Origin: an uncultured Rhodospirillales bacterium
GTDB lineage: Bacteria; Pseudomonadota; Alphaproteobacteria; Acetobacterales; Acetobacteraceae
Length of the DNA stretch: 38,939 bases
Assembly (NCBI GenBank): GCA_903924855.1
Contig: CAIYCW010000150.1
Span: 1 to 38,939, forward strand
Reading direction: 5' to 3'
Below, piece by piece: positions 7,779-17,089 of the stretch. The position numbers and the translations under genes are program-made. The stretch's first letter is position 1. The number at the start of each line of letters is the position of its first letter. The notes under the pieces are model-generated. The model saw only the letters and a list, made by a program, of their open reading frames with translations, was not told the origin of the DNA and did no database searches.

Positions 7779-10700
7779 ATGGACAGCCTGCCTCCCCCCG
7801 CCACGCTGGGCTTCGGTGCCAGCTTTGCCTCGCTCGCCGCGCGCGAGGGGCTGGTCGATCTCGACCGCAGCTTTCTGGGGCAGTTGCAGGAGGCGGATGC
7901 CGATCTGCTCGAACGGCTGCTGGCGGCGCGGGCCACGCCGGACAGTCTCGACGCCAAGGCCGAAGGCGAGCTGGTGGTGGCCCTCGGCCGACATCTGGAC
8001 GCCTTCGTGGCCGAGCTGTTCGGCGTGCAGCAGGAAGCCGCCGCCCTGCACGACCTGACGGCAGCACTCGATCCCATCCATGCCTGCAAGCGCCTCTTCG
8101 TGCAGCGCCAGGCGGTGAAGAAATACACCGACGTCTCGGGCTTCGATGGGGCCGCACTGCGCGCCGATCTGGAGGCGCGGATCGGGCACACACTCACCGA
8201 GCAGGGTTTTGCCACCGCCGTGTCCGGCTGGGAGAAGGATGCCAATGCCGAGGCGCTGGACGTGGCCCTGCGCTACGCCGCCTGGGCCACGCTGTCAGCC
8301 GAAGGCCGCGCGCTGCACAAATCCGGCACGCTGTTCAAGCAGCCGCGCAAGCTCGATTTCACCAATCTCTTCCACATGGAGGTCATCGAGCGCGACGGTG
8401 TTGCGATGAAGCGCCTGCCGGAGCATGAATGGCGCCACCGCGAGGGCTTCGCCCTCACCGATCCGGGCATGAACACCCAGCAGGCGCTGGATCAGGTCAA
8501 TTACTGCATCTGGTGCCACACCCAGGGCAAGGACAGCTGCTCCAAGGGCCTGCGCGATCGCAAGACCGGCGAATTCCAGAAAAGCCCGTTCGGTGTCACG
8601 CTCGCCGGCTGCCCGCTGGAGGAGAAGATCTCCGAGATGCACACGCTGCGCGCCGAGGGCCGCGTGCTGGGTGCCTTTGCCACCATCGCGGTGGACAACC
8701 CGATGATGGCGGCAACCGGCCATCGCATCTGCAACGATTGCATGAAGGCCTGCGTCTATCAGAAGCAGGAGCCGGTCGACATTCCCCAGGCCGAGACCTC
8801 GGTCCTGCGCGACGTGCTGGCGCTGCCCTGGGGCTTTGAGATCTACGCGCTGCTGACGCGCTGGAACCCGCTGAACATCCACCGCCCGCTGCCGAAGCCG
8901 GACACCGGGGCCAAGGTGCTCGTGGTGGGGCTGGGCCCGGCCGGCTACACGCTGGCGCATCACCTGATGAATGACGGCCACACCGTGGTGGCAGTCGACG
9001 GTCTCAAGATCGAGCCGCTCGGCTTTGACCCGAACGCCCCCATCCGGGACGCGCAAAGCCTGTTCGAAAACCTCGATGACCGCATCCTGGCAGGCTTCGG
9101 TGGGGTCGCCGAATACGGCATCACGGTGCGCTGGAACAAGAACTACCTCAAGCTCGTGCGCCTGCTGCTGGAGCGCCGCTCCAACTTCGCCATGCAGGGC
9201 GGCGTGCGCTTCGGTGGCGGCGCCACGCTGTCGATCGACGATGCCTGGGCGATGGGCTTTGATCATATCGCTTTGTGCATGGGCGCCGGCAAACCCACCG
9301 TCATCGACATGCCGGGCGGGCTCGCCCGCGGCGTGCGCCAGGCCAGCGACTTCCTGATGGGCCTGCAGCTCACCGGCGCCGCCAAGATGAGCTCGATCGC
9401 CAATCTGCAGCTGCGCCTGCCGGTGGTGGTGATCGGCGGCGGCCTCACCGCGATCGACACGGCCACCGAATCTCTCGCCTATTACGTCCGCCAGGTCGAG
9501 AAATTCGCCTGGCGCTACCGCACCCTGGTCGCCGAACGCGGCGAGCAAGCGGTGCGCGCCCGCTGGAACGAGGAAGAGGCGGAGATCGCCGCCGAATTCC
9601 TCGCCCATGCCGATGCCATCCGCGACGAGCGCATAAAGGCCGCAACCGAGGGCCGCGCGCCCCGCCTGGCCCAGCTGCTCGACAGCTGGGGCGGCGCCAC
9701 CGTCGCCTATCGCCGCACCCTGAACGAGGCGCCGTCCTACACGCTCAACCACGAGGAGGTGGAGAAGGCGATGGAGGAGGGGGTGAACTTCGCCGAGGGC
9801 CTGTCCCCCATCGAGGTGGTGACGGACCGCTTCGGCCACGCCGCGGCCCTGCGCTGCCGGCGCGCCGATAAGAACGAGGTGACACTGCCGGCCCGCGCCG
9901 TGATCGTCGCCGCCGGCACCCAGCCCAACACCGTGCTCGCCCGCGAGGATGGCCGCATCCTGCTGGACGGCAAGTATTTCCAGGCGATCGACGCAACCGG
10001 CGCCAAGGTCTCGCCCGAACGCTCGATGTCCAAGCCGAACGAGGCCCAGGTGCTCATGCACCGCGCCGAAAACGGCCGCTTCATCAGCTTCTTCGGCGAT
10101 CTGCACCCGAGCTTCTTCGGCAATGTGGTCAAAGCCATGGGCTCGGCCAAGCGCGGCTACCCGGTGGTCTCCGCCCAGCTTGCAGCGGTGCGGCCAACCG
10201 AGGCTTCTGGTGCCGAGGTGATCGCCCGTGCGCGGGCCGAGCTGGGCGCCGTGGTGCATGCGGTCAACCGCCTGACGCCCACCATCGTGGAAGTCGTGCT
10301 GCACGCCCCCGCCGCCGCGCGCGGCTTCAAGCCCGGCCAGTTCTACCGGCTGCAGAACTACGAGATGCAGGCCCCGGTGCTGCACGAGGCCTTCTCCAAC
10401 ACTGCCCTCGCCATGGAAGGCCTGGCGATGACCGGCGCCTGGACCGATCCGGCGCAGGGTCTGGTCTCGGTGATCGCCCTTGAGATGGGCGGCAGCTCGG
10501 ATCTCTGCGCCATGCTTGCGCCGGGTGAGCGCGTGGTGCTGATGGGCCCCACCGGCACGCCCACCGAGATCCACGAAAACACCACCGTGGCGCTGGTGGG
10601 CGGCGGGCTTGGCAACGCCGTGCTGTTCAGCATCGGTGCCGCCACCCGCGCCGCCGGCTCCAAGGTGATCTACTTCGCCGGCTACAAGGCCCTGCAGGAC

Positions 10701-11240
10701 CGCTACAAGGTGGAGGAGATCGAGCGCGCCGCCGATGTGATCGTCTGGTGCTGTGACGAGGCCCCAGGCTTCACCCCGACCCGCCCGCAGGACAAGAGCT
10801 TCGTCGGCAACATCGTCCAGGCGATGGCCGCCTATGGCGCGGGCCAGCTCGGTGCGCAGGACGTGCCTTTGGTCGAGGCCGAGCACATGATCGTCATCGG
10901 TTCGGACCGCATGATGCAGGCGGTGGGCCAGGCCCGCCACGGCGTGCTCTCCCCATATCTGAAGCCAGGGCATTCGGCGATCGGCTCGATCAACTCGCCC
11001 ATGCAATGCATGATGAAGGAAGTCTGCGCCCAGTGCCTGCAGCCGCATGTCAACCCGGTGACGGGCGAGCGCAGCGTGGTGTTCAGCTGCTTCAACCAGG
11101 ACCAGGCGCTGGACTGGGTGGATTTCCCAGCACTGAACGAAAGGCTGCGCCAGAACGGCCTGGGCGAGAAGCTGACGGCGCAGTGGATTGACCGCAGCCT
11201 GCGCAAGCTTGCGATGCGCGGGGCAGTGGCGGCGGAGTAG
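7779..11240 (+). CDS. large fused flavoprotein: GltD-like plus PyrK/FNR-like halves
   Basis: The 1153-residue protein starts with about 200 residues I do not recognise, then a Cys-rich segment typical of GltD/NfnB iron-sulfur domains (CIWCHTQGKDSC at about 243-254, GCPLEE near 278, CNDCMKAC near 318-325). A first dinucleotide fold follows (VVGLGPAGYTLAHHL, about 379), and a second one (VIGGGLTAIDTATE, about 549) is interrupted by a helical insert of about 110 residues. From about residue 813 the C-terminal part resembles PyrK/ferredoxin-NADP reductase, with GFKPGQFYRLQ, GPTGTPTEI and GGGLGNAVLF, and ends in a [2Fe-2S]-type pattern CMMKEVCAQC plus FSCF. It likely shuttles electrons between NAD(P)H and another carrier. 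The start follows AAGGACGAG. It is monocistronic. Physiological reaction unknown. Confidence 0.8.
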   Translation: MDSLPPPATLGFGASFASLAAREGLVDLDRSFLGQLQEADADLLERLLAARATPDSLDAKAEGELVVALGRHLDAFVAELFGVQQEAAALHDLTAALDPIHACKRLFVQRQAVKKYTDVSGFDGAALRADLEARIGHTLTEQGFATAVSGWEKDANAEALDVALRYAAWATLSAEGRALHKSGTLFKQPRKLDFTNLFHMEVIERDGVAMKRLPEHEWRHREGFALTDPGMNTQQALDQVNYCIWCHTQGKDSCSKGLRDRKTGEFQKSPFGVTLAGCPLEEKISEMHTLRAEGRVLGAFATIAVDNPMMAATGHRICNDCMKACVYQKQEPVDIPQAETSVLRDVLALPWGFEIYALLTRWNPLNIHRPLPKPDTGAKVLVVGLGPAGYTLAHHLMNDGHTVVAVDGLKIEPLGFDPNAPIRDAQSLFENLDDRILAGFGGVAEYGITVRWNKNYLKLVRLLLERRSNFAMQGGVRFGGGATLSIDDAWAMGFDHIALCMGAGKPTVIDMPGGLARGVRQASDFLMGLQLTGAAKMSSIANLQLRLPVVVIGGGLTAIDTATESLAYYVRQVEKFAWRYRTLVAERGEQAVRARWNEEEAEIAAEFLAHADAIRDERIKAATEGRAPRLAQLLDSWGGATVAYRRTLNEAPSYTLNHEEVEKAMEEGVNFAEGLSPIEVVTDRFGHAAALRCRRADKNEVTLPARAVIVAAGTQPNTVLAREDGRILLDGKYFQAIDATGAKVSPERSMSKPNEAQVLMHRAENGRFISFFGDLHPSFFGNVVKAMGSAKRGYPVVSAQLAAVRPTEASGAEVIARARAELGAVVHAVNRLTPTIVEVVLHAPAAARGFKPGQFYRLQNYEMQAPVLHEAFSNTALAMEGLAMTGAWTDPAQGLVSVIALEMGGSSDLCAMLAPGERVVLMGPTGTPTEIHENTTVALVGGGLGNAVLFSIGAATRAAGSKVIYFAGYKALQDRYKVEEIERAADVIVWCCDEAPGFTPTRPQDKSFVGNIVQAMAAYGAGQLGAQDVPLVEAEHMIVIGSDRMMQAVGQARHGVLSPYLKPGHSAIGSINSPMQCMMKEVCAQCLQPHVNPVTGERSVVFSCFNQDQALDWVDFPALNERLRQNGLGEKLTAQWIDRSLRKLAMRGAVAAE

Positions 11241-11252
11241 AGGGTTCAGGCG

Positions 11253-11297
11253 GGATGTTCTTTCTTTGAAAAGAAAGAACCAAAGAAACTTTTATTC
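11253..11297 (+). repeat. dispersed hairpin repeat, copy A
   Basis: A 45-bp element with a perfect 10-bp stem (GTTCTTTCTT 11257-11266 / AAGAAAGAAC 11271-11280) followed by an A/T-rich tail ending TTTTATTC. It is identical over all 45 bases to the reverse complement of 30036-30080, and similarity continues some bases upstream (GGTTCAGGC). It lies 12 bases after the flavoprotein stop and may act as its terminator. Confidence 0.88.
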
Positions 11298-11324
11298 GTT
11301 TTTGGCCGCGGCTTACTTCTGGAT

Positions 11325-11414
11325 CGGGTGAGCGGTGGCCAGCCCACTCACCCGGTCGGATTGGTGACGCCGCAAGGCAACCCACTGATCCTTGACGCCG
11401 CTCAGTGGATTGCC
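11325..11414. repeat. REP-like inverted repeats
   Basis: Two inverted repeats lie between the flavoprotein and CHRD genes. The first is CGGGTGAG/CTCACCCG (11325-11332, 11347-11354). The second is a 13-nt pair with one mismatch, GGCAACCCACTGA (11376-11388) and TCAGTGGATTGCC (11402-11414), followed by TCGCTACGCTCGCAAGAC. This style of sequence is common as an intergenic repeat in GC-rich alphaproteobacteria. It sits just beyond the CHRD stop. Confidence 0.6.
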
Positions 11415-11441
11415 TCGCTACGCTCGCAAGACCGCCCTTGC

Positions 11442-11870
11442 CTACCTCGCAAGCCAGCCGCGGATCTCGCCGCCCTTGTTCTCGGCGGTGTGCACGTTGA
11501 AGTAATACTTGCCGGCCATCAGGTCGGCGATCTGTGCATCCGTCAGCGTTATCGTGCCGGTGGCCGGGCTGCCGGCGCTGGCGAAGGGGAACAGCACCGG
11601 GGCATTGGCGCCCACAGCGGCCGGGCCATGGATATGGGCCATGGTGGCGGGGCCGGTCAGGCCGGAATAGGTCACGGTGTAGGTGGCCGTCTTGGTCGTG
11701 GTGTCGAGCACCAGCTTGCCTTCACCCGTGCCCTTGGACGGGTTGGGCGGCACTTCTGTGTCGGCCGACATCTTGGCGTTGAAGGTGATCATCTCCGCGC
11801 GGGCAAGGCCCGGGGCGGTGAAGGCGAGGGCTGCGAGCAGCGAAAGAGCCAGCTTGGTGCGCGACATCAT
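11442..11870 (-). CDS. secreted CHRD-domain protein
   Basis: A 142-residue protein with a clear Sec signal peptide (cleavage after ALAR-A, about residue 25) and a single CHRD domain filling the rest. Visible CHRD features are ADTEVPP near the start, the YSGLTGPATMAHIHGPA segment with its conserved His residues, and the end YYFNVHTAENKGGEIRGWL. CHRD domains occur in chordin and in many bacterial exported proteins; their bacterial function is unknown. The start at 11870 is preceded by GGAGACCG at good distance. The gene stands alone between the REP-like region and the divergent GNAT gene. Confidence 0.9.
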   Translation of the reverse strand: MMSRTKLALSLLAALAFTAPGLARAEMITFNAKMSADTEVPPNPSKGTGEGKLVLDTTTKTATYTVTYSGLTGPATMAHIHGPAAVGANAPVLFPFASAGSPATGTITLTDAQIADLMAGKYYFNVHTAENKGGEIRGWLAR

Positions 11871-12002
11871 CGGTCTCCATCAAGATCGGCGCCAAAGGGT
11901 CACCGTCCATCCTATGTGGGTACGAAACGCCAAGGACAAGCGGCGGATCGCGCAACAATCTGAATTTGGCAGATCAGCCGCTGAATGGGCTAGGGTGGTG
12001 CC

Positions 12003-12680
12003 ATGAGCACACTCCCCATCGGCCCGCTGGTCGACGCCACACCCCGCCCGCTGCCCGCCCGCATCCGCCTGCGCGGCCAGTATGTCGAACTCGAACCGCT
12101 GCATGTCCGCCACGCGGCAGAGCTGTGGCAGGCCGCCGAGGCCGGGTCCGAGGCCGGCGATGCGAGCTGGACCTATCTGGGCTATGGCCCGTTTGTCAGC
12201 GAGGCGGCGATGACCGCCTTTGTCGGCGATTTCGCCTGTGGCCACGACCCGATGGCCTGGGCGATCCGGCCGGTGACCACCGGTGTGGTGTCCGGCTTTC
12301 TGACCCTGATGGAGATCCAGCCAAAGAATTCCGCGATCGAGCTGGGCCATATCTGGTTCAGCCCGCGGCTGCAGCGCACGCGGGCTGCGACCGAGGCGAT
12401 GTATCTGCTGCTGAAGCTGGCGGCGGATGATCTCGGCTATCGGCGCCTGGTGTGGAAGTGCAACGCGCTCAACGCGCCCTCACGCCGGGCGGCGGAGCGG
12501 CTGGGCTTCACCTATGAAGGCTTGCTGCGCGCCGCGATGGTGACCAAGGGCAGGCTGCGCGACACCGCGCATTATTCCATGCTGGCAGATGAATGGCCGG
12601 CGGCACGCGCGCGGCTGCAGGCCTGGCTGGACCCATCCAACTTCGCACCCGATGGCACGGCGAAGTCGCCGTTGCGCTGA
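12003..12680 (+). CDS. GNAT acetyltransferase, RimJ/RimL-like
   Basis: The 225-residue protein has the layout of the RimJ/RimL branch of GNAT acetyltransferases: an N-terminal GQYVELEPLHVRHAAELW strand-helix, GHIWFSPRLQRTRAATEAMYLLL corresponding to the acetyl-CoA-binding motif, then WKCNALNAPSRRAAERLGFTYEG, the typical end of the domain. It probably acetylates an amino group of a protein or small molecule in the cytosol; the acceptor cannot be named. A purine-rich AGGGTGG precedes the start. It is convergent with a small Cys-rich gene and divergent from the CHRD gene, with no apparent operon partner. Confidence 0.87.
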   Translation: MSTLPIGPLVDATPRPLPARIRLRGQYVELEPLHVRHAAELWQAAEAGSEAGDASWTYLGYGPFVSEAAMTAFVGDFACGHDPMAWAIRPVTTGVVSGFLTLMEIQPKNSAIELGHIWFSPRLQRTRAATEAMYLLLKLAADDLGYRRLVWKCNALNAPSRRAAERLGFTYEGLLRAAMVTKGRLRDTAHYSMLADEWPAARARLQAWLDPSNFAPDGTAKSPLR

Positions 12681-12722
12681 TCCTGCACCGGCGTTGTGCG
12701 TGATGACCGCGCCTGTTCGCTT

Positions 12723-12911
12723 CTACGACAGCGCGGCCATCACCGCGCGCGATTCGCGGGCGACGAGCTGGTGCATCGCCTGTTCCAGCACCGCCACCAG
12801 ATCCTCAACGCTCACGCCATCGCTGCGCATCACCTCCTGCGTCAGCGGATCGGCGATCAGCGTCTCGAAGGTGAGCGGCCGGCAGGAGCAGGAAAAGTCG
12901 GTTTGGCACAT
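12723..12911 (-). CDS. small Cys-rich conserved-looking protein
   Basis: This 62-residue protein is not assigned to a named family. It begins with a compact cysteine cluster (CQTDFSCSC within residues 2-10), suggestive of metal or cluster binding, and continues with an amphipathic body (PLTFETLIADPLTQEVMRSDGVSVEDLVAVLEQAM). A strong GGGAG ribosome binding site lies seven bases before the ATG, which supports real translation. A perfect 13-bp AT-rich palindrome lies 68 bases upstream. It is located between the GNAT gene and the COG0523 GTPase gene, on the same strand as the latter. The link to metal handling is only an inference from the cysteines and the neighbourhood. Confidence 0.65.
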   Translation of the reverse strand: MCQTDFSCSCRPLTFETLIADPLTQEVMRSDGVSVEDLVAVLEQAMHQLVARESRAVMAALS

Positions 12912-12944
12912 CGCGAGGCTCCCAGTCTGTCACCACAGGTAAAG

Positions 12945-12966
12945 CGCAACGGGCATCTCCGTTGCG
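12945..12966 (-). terminator. possible terminator of the COG0523-GTPase transcript
   Basis: An 8-bp perfect stem CGCAACGG/CCGTTGCG with a six-base loop lies downstream of the GTPase stop on the minus strand. It is followed only by CTTT, so termination strength is uncertain. Confidence 0.4.
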
Positions 12967-12978
12967 TCTCGGTGCGGT

Positions 12979-12991
12979 TAAACAGTGTTTA
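12979..12991. promoter_or_regulatory. AT-rich palindrome, possible operator
   Basis: TAAACAGTGTTTA is a perfect inverted repeat (6-1-6) in otherwise GC-rich DNA. It lies between the GTPase stop and the start of the small Cys-rich gene, at a distance suited to a promoter-proximal operator for the latter. The binding protein is unknown. Confidence 0.4.
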
Positions 12992-13008
12992 GTATCCACG
13001 CGATGTGG

Positions 13009-14008
<1,000 letters not shown>

Positions 14009-14016
<8 letters not shown>

Positions 14017-14404
14017 CCTTGTCGCCATAGAGCTTGTTCGGATCGACGGTCTGCGGCACCACCTCGGCCAGGAAGCCCTTGCGCTGTGCGCGGTAGAAAC
14101 AGGTGCAACGGCCGGTGTGGCAGGCAACACCGGTCTGATCCACCAGCAGGAGCAGCGTGTCCCCGTCGCAATCCAGCCGCATATCGACCAGGTTCTGCAC
14201 CTGGCCCGAGCTTTCGCCCTTGCGCCACAGCTTGCGGCGCGAACGGCTGTAATAGGTGACGCGACCAGTGGCCAGCGTCTCCTCGATCGCCTCACGCGAC
14301 ATCCATGCCATCATCAGCACGTCCTTGGTGTCGTGCTGCTGGGCGATGGCCGCCACCAGGCCGCGGCTGTTGAATGTCACCTTGTCCAGAATGGCCTGGC
14401 TCAT
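14009..14404 (-). CDS. hisI: phosphoribosyl-AMP cyclohydrolase HisI
   Basis: A 131-residue single-domain HisI, which opens the ring of phosphoribosyl-AMP in histidine synthesis. The three zinc-ligand cysteines are present: Cys79 (DCDGD), Cys95 (ACHTG) and Cys102 (CFYRA); Cys100 is extra. The segment WMSREAIEETLATGRVTYYSRSRRKLWRKGE, cited here in part, is diagnostic. A GGGAGAA ribosome binding site precedes the ATG at 14404. It has no fused HisE part, as usual in alphaproteobacteria. It forms an operon with the COG0523 GTPase and is divergent from zur. It could be the only hisI of the cell or a zinc-starvation paralog; the window cannot decide. Confidence 0.92.
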
Positions 14405-14437
14405 CAATTTCTCCCGCAATGGCCTATACTCACCAAC
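14405..14437. promoter_or_regulatory. 33-bp divergent hisI/zur promoter region
   Basis: Only 33 bases separate the two start codons. TATACT (14425-14430) is a good -10 for zur and would place the transcript start at the zur ATG, which has no Shine-Dalgarno sequence. On the other strand TATAGG in the same bases can serve hisI. I see no convincing Zur palindrome here. Confidence 0.5.
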
Positions 14438-14944
14438 ATGACCGAAGATTTCTCGCCCAACACCATCCGCCTGCTCGACATCGCAGCCGAACGCTGCACA
14501 CGCCGCGGCGCCCGGCTGACCGAGTTGCGGCGCCATGTGCTGGGCCTCATCCTCGAAGTTCCGTCCCCATCGGGGGCCTATGACCTGCTGGAACGCCTCC
14601 GTCACAGCCGCGGGCCATCCGCCCCTCCCACCGTTTACCGGACGCTGGATTTTCTGGTTGAGCACGGCTTCATCCATCGTGTCGAGCGCCTGGCCGCATT
14701 TGTGGGCTGCATCGACTCCGGAAGCCATGAGGAGGCCCATGCCGGGGCGCACAGCCATGCGGCGCAGTTCCTGATCTGCACCGCCTGCAAGCGTGTGGCG
14801 GAGATCGACGACCACGATATCGCCCGCGCGCTGCGCGAGGCGGCATCACGCGTGGGCTTTCAACTGTCCCGCACCACGGTGGAGGCGGAAGGCCTGTGCG
14901 CCGCCTGCACCAGCCAGGGCGCAAGACCGGGTCCTGCCACCTAA
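14438..14944 (+). CDS. zur: Zur-type zinc uptake regulator (Fur family)
   Basis: The 168-residue protein has an N-terminal winged helix (AERCTRRGARLTELRRHVLGLIL; recognition part APPTVYRTLDFLVEHGFIHRV) and a C-terminal metal domain. Structural zinc site cysteines are Cys114/Cys117 (CTAC) and Cys154/Cys157 (CAAC). Candidate regulatory ligands are His80, Cys91 and the His-rich HEEAHAGAHSH, a pattern of Zur rather than Fur. With zinc bound it should repress uptake genes. The ATG has no ribosome binding site, but TATACT seven bases upstream suggests a leaderless transcript. The stop overlaps the comEC stop on the opposite strand. The zinc assignment fits the adjacent COG0523 gene. Confidence 0.9.
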   Translation: MTEDFSPNTIRLLDIAAERCTRRGARLTELRRHVLGLILEVPSPSGAYDLLERLRHSRGPSAPPTVYRTLDFLVEHGFIHRVERLAAFVGCIDSGSHEEAHAGAHSHAAQFLICTACKRVAEIDDHDIARALREAASRVGFQLSRTTVEAEGLCAACTSQGARPGPAT

Positions 14945-17004
14945 TCGCCGTCCAGCAAGGCGGGCGTGGTGCCGCGGGGCGTCGCACCCTGGCTGCTGGG
15001 TCCCAGCACCCAGGGCCTCCTGCCGCGCAGGCTCTGATCCGAGACGATGGTGGGCGGCGTGGTCAGCCACACCGCCTGCGCCCCCTCACGCCAGACGGTG
15101 AAACGGTCAATCTGCGGCGGGTTGCCGTCGCAATGCTGCTGGATCGGGTTGGCCGCGATCAGCAGGATGGCGGTGCAGGCGGTGGCATCCTGCGCCACCG
15201 TCATCAGGGCGATGGTGGTGTCGGGCTTGGGGTGGAGCAGACAGACCGGGCTGGGGCAGGTGAGGCGGTCCGCCGCACCCGGCCAGACCAGGCGCCAGGA
15301 GTCTTCGGTGAACCGGTCGCTGCCATGGCGCAGCAGCAGGGTCTGACCCTGGCTGTGCATGCCGATCAGCCTGGCATCGGCGGAGACCATCAGATCGGGC
15401 GCGGTCACAAGCCAGGGTGTCGCAAGCCCGGCCGCGATCAGGGCAAGCCCCGCCAGCCGCACCCGGCTGCGCCACACGCCAAGCCAGGCCAGGCCCAGGC
15501 TGAACACCAGCAGCCCCCAGGGCGGTATCGGCATCACGCTGAGCGTGGCCCCGGGCCAGGCACTGACCGCGCGGGCGATGGCAAGGATGGCCGAGATGCC
15601 CCAGCCCATCGGGATCAGGGCCAGGCTGTCCAGATGCAGCGGCATCAGCGCCAGGGCGGCCAGACCCGCCGGCATCACCAGCAGGGCGGTGATCGGCACG
15701 GCGAGCAGATTGCCGGCCACGTAGTAAAGCTGGATCTGGCCGAAATGATAGGCGGCATAGGGGGCGGAGGCGGTGCCGGCCAGCGCGCTGGTCAGGGCAA
15801 GCATCACGATGTGCACGCCAAGCAAGCGCAGGCGCCCGCCATCGCCGCGCCAGGCCAGCAGGCGGGGCTGCAGCCAGGCATAGCCCGCGATCAGCGCAAG
15901 CACGGCCGAGAAGCTCATCTGAAACGACACGCCGATCACCGCATCCGGGCTGAGCAGCACAAGGCACGCCATCGCCAGCGCAAGGCCGCGCAGAGACGCT
16001 GCCCTGCGGCCGCAGAGCAGGCCCAGCGTGACCAGGCAGGCCATGGCGAAGCTGCGCTGGATCGGCACATGAGCGCCGGTGAGCAGCAGATAGGCAAACC
16101 CGCCACACAGCGAGGCGAGGGCCGCGATCGCCTTCACCGGCCAGAACAGGGCGACGCGTTCGGACAAGGTGAGGCTCCAGCGCGTGGCGGTGAAGATCAG
16201 CCCCATCACGATGCCGATATGCAGGCCGGCGATCGCCAGCAGATGCGCCAGCCCTGAATCACGAAACGCCGCGTGGTCGGCGGCCGCGATCTGCGCGGTC
16301 TCGCCGGTGAGTAGGGTGGTGGCGATGGCGGCCTCGCTGCCGGCAAGGGTCTCACCGATGCGGGCAGCGATGGTCTCGCGCAGCGCCTGCAGCAGGCTCG
16401 CAGCCCCGGTTGGGGCGGCGTGGGCCAGGATTTCGGCTGGGCCCAGGGCGGTGCCGTAACCGCCGAGCCCGTTGAAGAAATCATCGCGCTGCAGATCCCA
16501 CGCCCCGGGAAACGAAGGCGGCGGCGGGCGGCGCAGCAACGCGCGCAGCCGGATCGTGTCGCCGGTGGCAAGTGGGGTGGTGTCGGTCGTGCGCAGGCGG
16601 ATGCGCAGGCGGCGCGGCAAGGGCTGGGATTGGTTGAGGCGTGGGTGATCAAGTGTCACCCGGCGGCCGACCGGCAGGATTTCCACGCTTGCGATCGCGG
16701 CCTCAACGATGCTGGCTGTGCGCGGCAGGTCGATCACCGGGGCGGCGCGCCAGGTGGCGAACTGTGCGCTTGCGATGCCCAGACCCAGGGCGACACTCAC
16801 GGCGGCCAGCCCGCGCAACCCCCGCCAGGCCCGCCCCAGCATCCAGAGCAGCACGCCGCCTGCCACAATCGAGACACCCAGCATCGGCGATGGCTGTGCC
16901 GTGAGCGCGAAATACCAAATGGCACCGCCCGCCATCACCAGCGGCAGGAACAGGGCAGGGCGCCCGCGCTCGGCTTCCAGGAATGTCTCGAACCAGTGCT
17001 GCAT
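14941..17004 (-). CDS. comEC: ComEC/Rec2 family DNA-uptake channel, without nuclease domain
   Basis: The 687-residue membrane protein has a short N-terminal hydrophobic part, an OB-like DUF4131 region (about 100-170) and the Competence core with the diagnostic FRDSGLAHLLAIAGLHIGIVMGL (about 263-285) and GAHVPIQRSFAMACL. ComEC forms the inner-membrane channel for transforming DNA. The C-terminal metallo-beta-lactamase domain of Bacillus ComEC is absent; the last 150 residues contain none of its HxHxDH motif, a state common in alphaproteobacteria. It is divergent from gltX with 85 bases between the starts. Its stop codon overlaps that of zur. No other competence gene is in the window. Confidence 0.9.
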   Translation of the reverse strand: MQHWFETFLEAERGRPALFLPLVMAGGAIWYFALTAQPSPMLGVSIVAGGVLLWMLGRAWRGLRGLAAVSVALGLGIASAQFATWRAAPVIDLPRTASIVEAAIASVEILPVGRRVTLDHPRLNQSQPLPRRLRIRLRTTDTTPLATGDTIRLRALLRRPPPPSFPGAWDLQRDDFFNGLGGYGTALGPAEILAHAAPTGAASLLQALRETIAARIGETLAGSEAAIATTLLTGETAQIAAADHAAFRDSGLAHLLAIAGLHIGIVMGLIFTATRWSLTLSERVALFWPVKAIAALASLCGGFAYLLLTGAHVPIQRSFAMACLVTLGLLCGRRAASLRGLALAMACLVLLSPDAVIGVSFQMSFSAVLALIAGYAWLQPRLLAWRGDGGRLRLLGVHIVMLALTSALAGTASAPYAAYHFGQIQLYYVAGNLLAVPITALLVMPAGLAALALMPLHLDSLALIPMGWGISAILAIARAVSAWPGATLSVMPIPPWGLLVFSLGLAWLGVWRSRVRLAGLALIAAGLATPWLVTAPDLMVSADARLIGMHSQGQTLLLRHGSDRFTEDSWRLVWPGAADRLTCPSPVCLLHPKPDTTIALMTVAQDATACTAILLIAANPIQQHCDGNPPQIDRFTVWREGAQAVWLTTPPTIVSDQSLRGRRPWVLGPSSQGATPRGTTPALLDGD

Positions 17005-17089
17005 AGGTGAAGGCTAGCCGAGACCCTGCCCAGACGGGCGTCCGGCATGCTACGTAGCCGCACCTCGTTTTGCAGAGATTCTGACACGT

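Noticed and set aside
8295-11048. 917-codon minus-strand open frame inside the flavoprotein gene
   Set aside because: No recognisable domain, composition typical of an antisense shadow; the plus strand encodes conserved motifs throughout.
14405-14437. Zur box between hisI and zur
   Set aside because: No convincing inverted GTTA/TAAC-type repeat in these 33 bases.
14896-16257. Plus-strand open frame opposite comEC
   Set aside because: Antisense shadow rich in Gly, Gln, His; ComEC motifs are clear on the minus strand.
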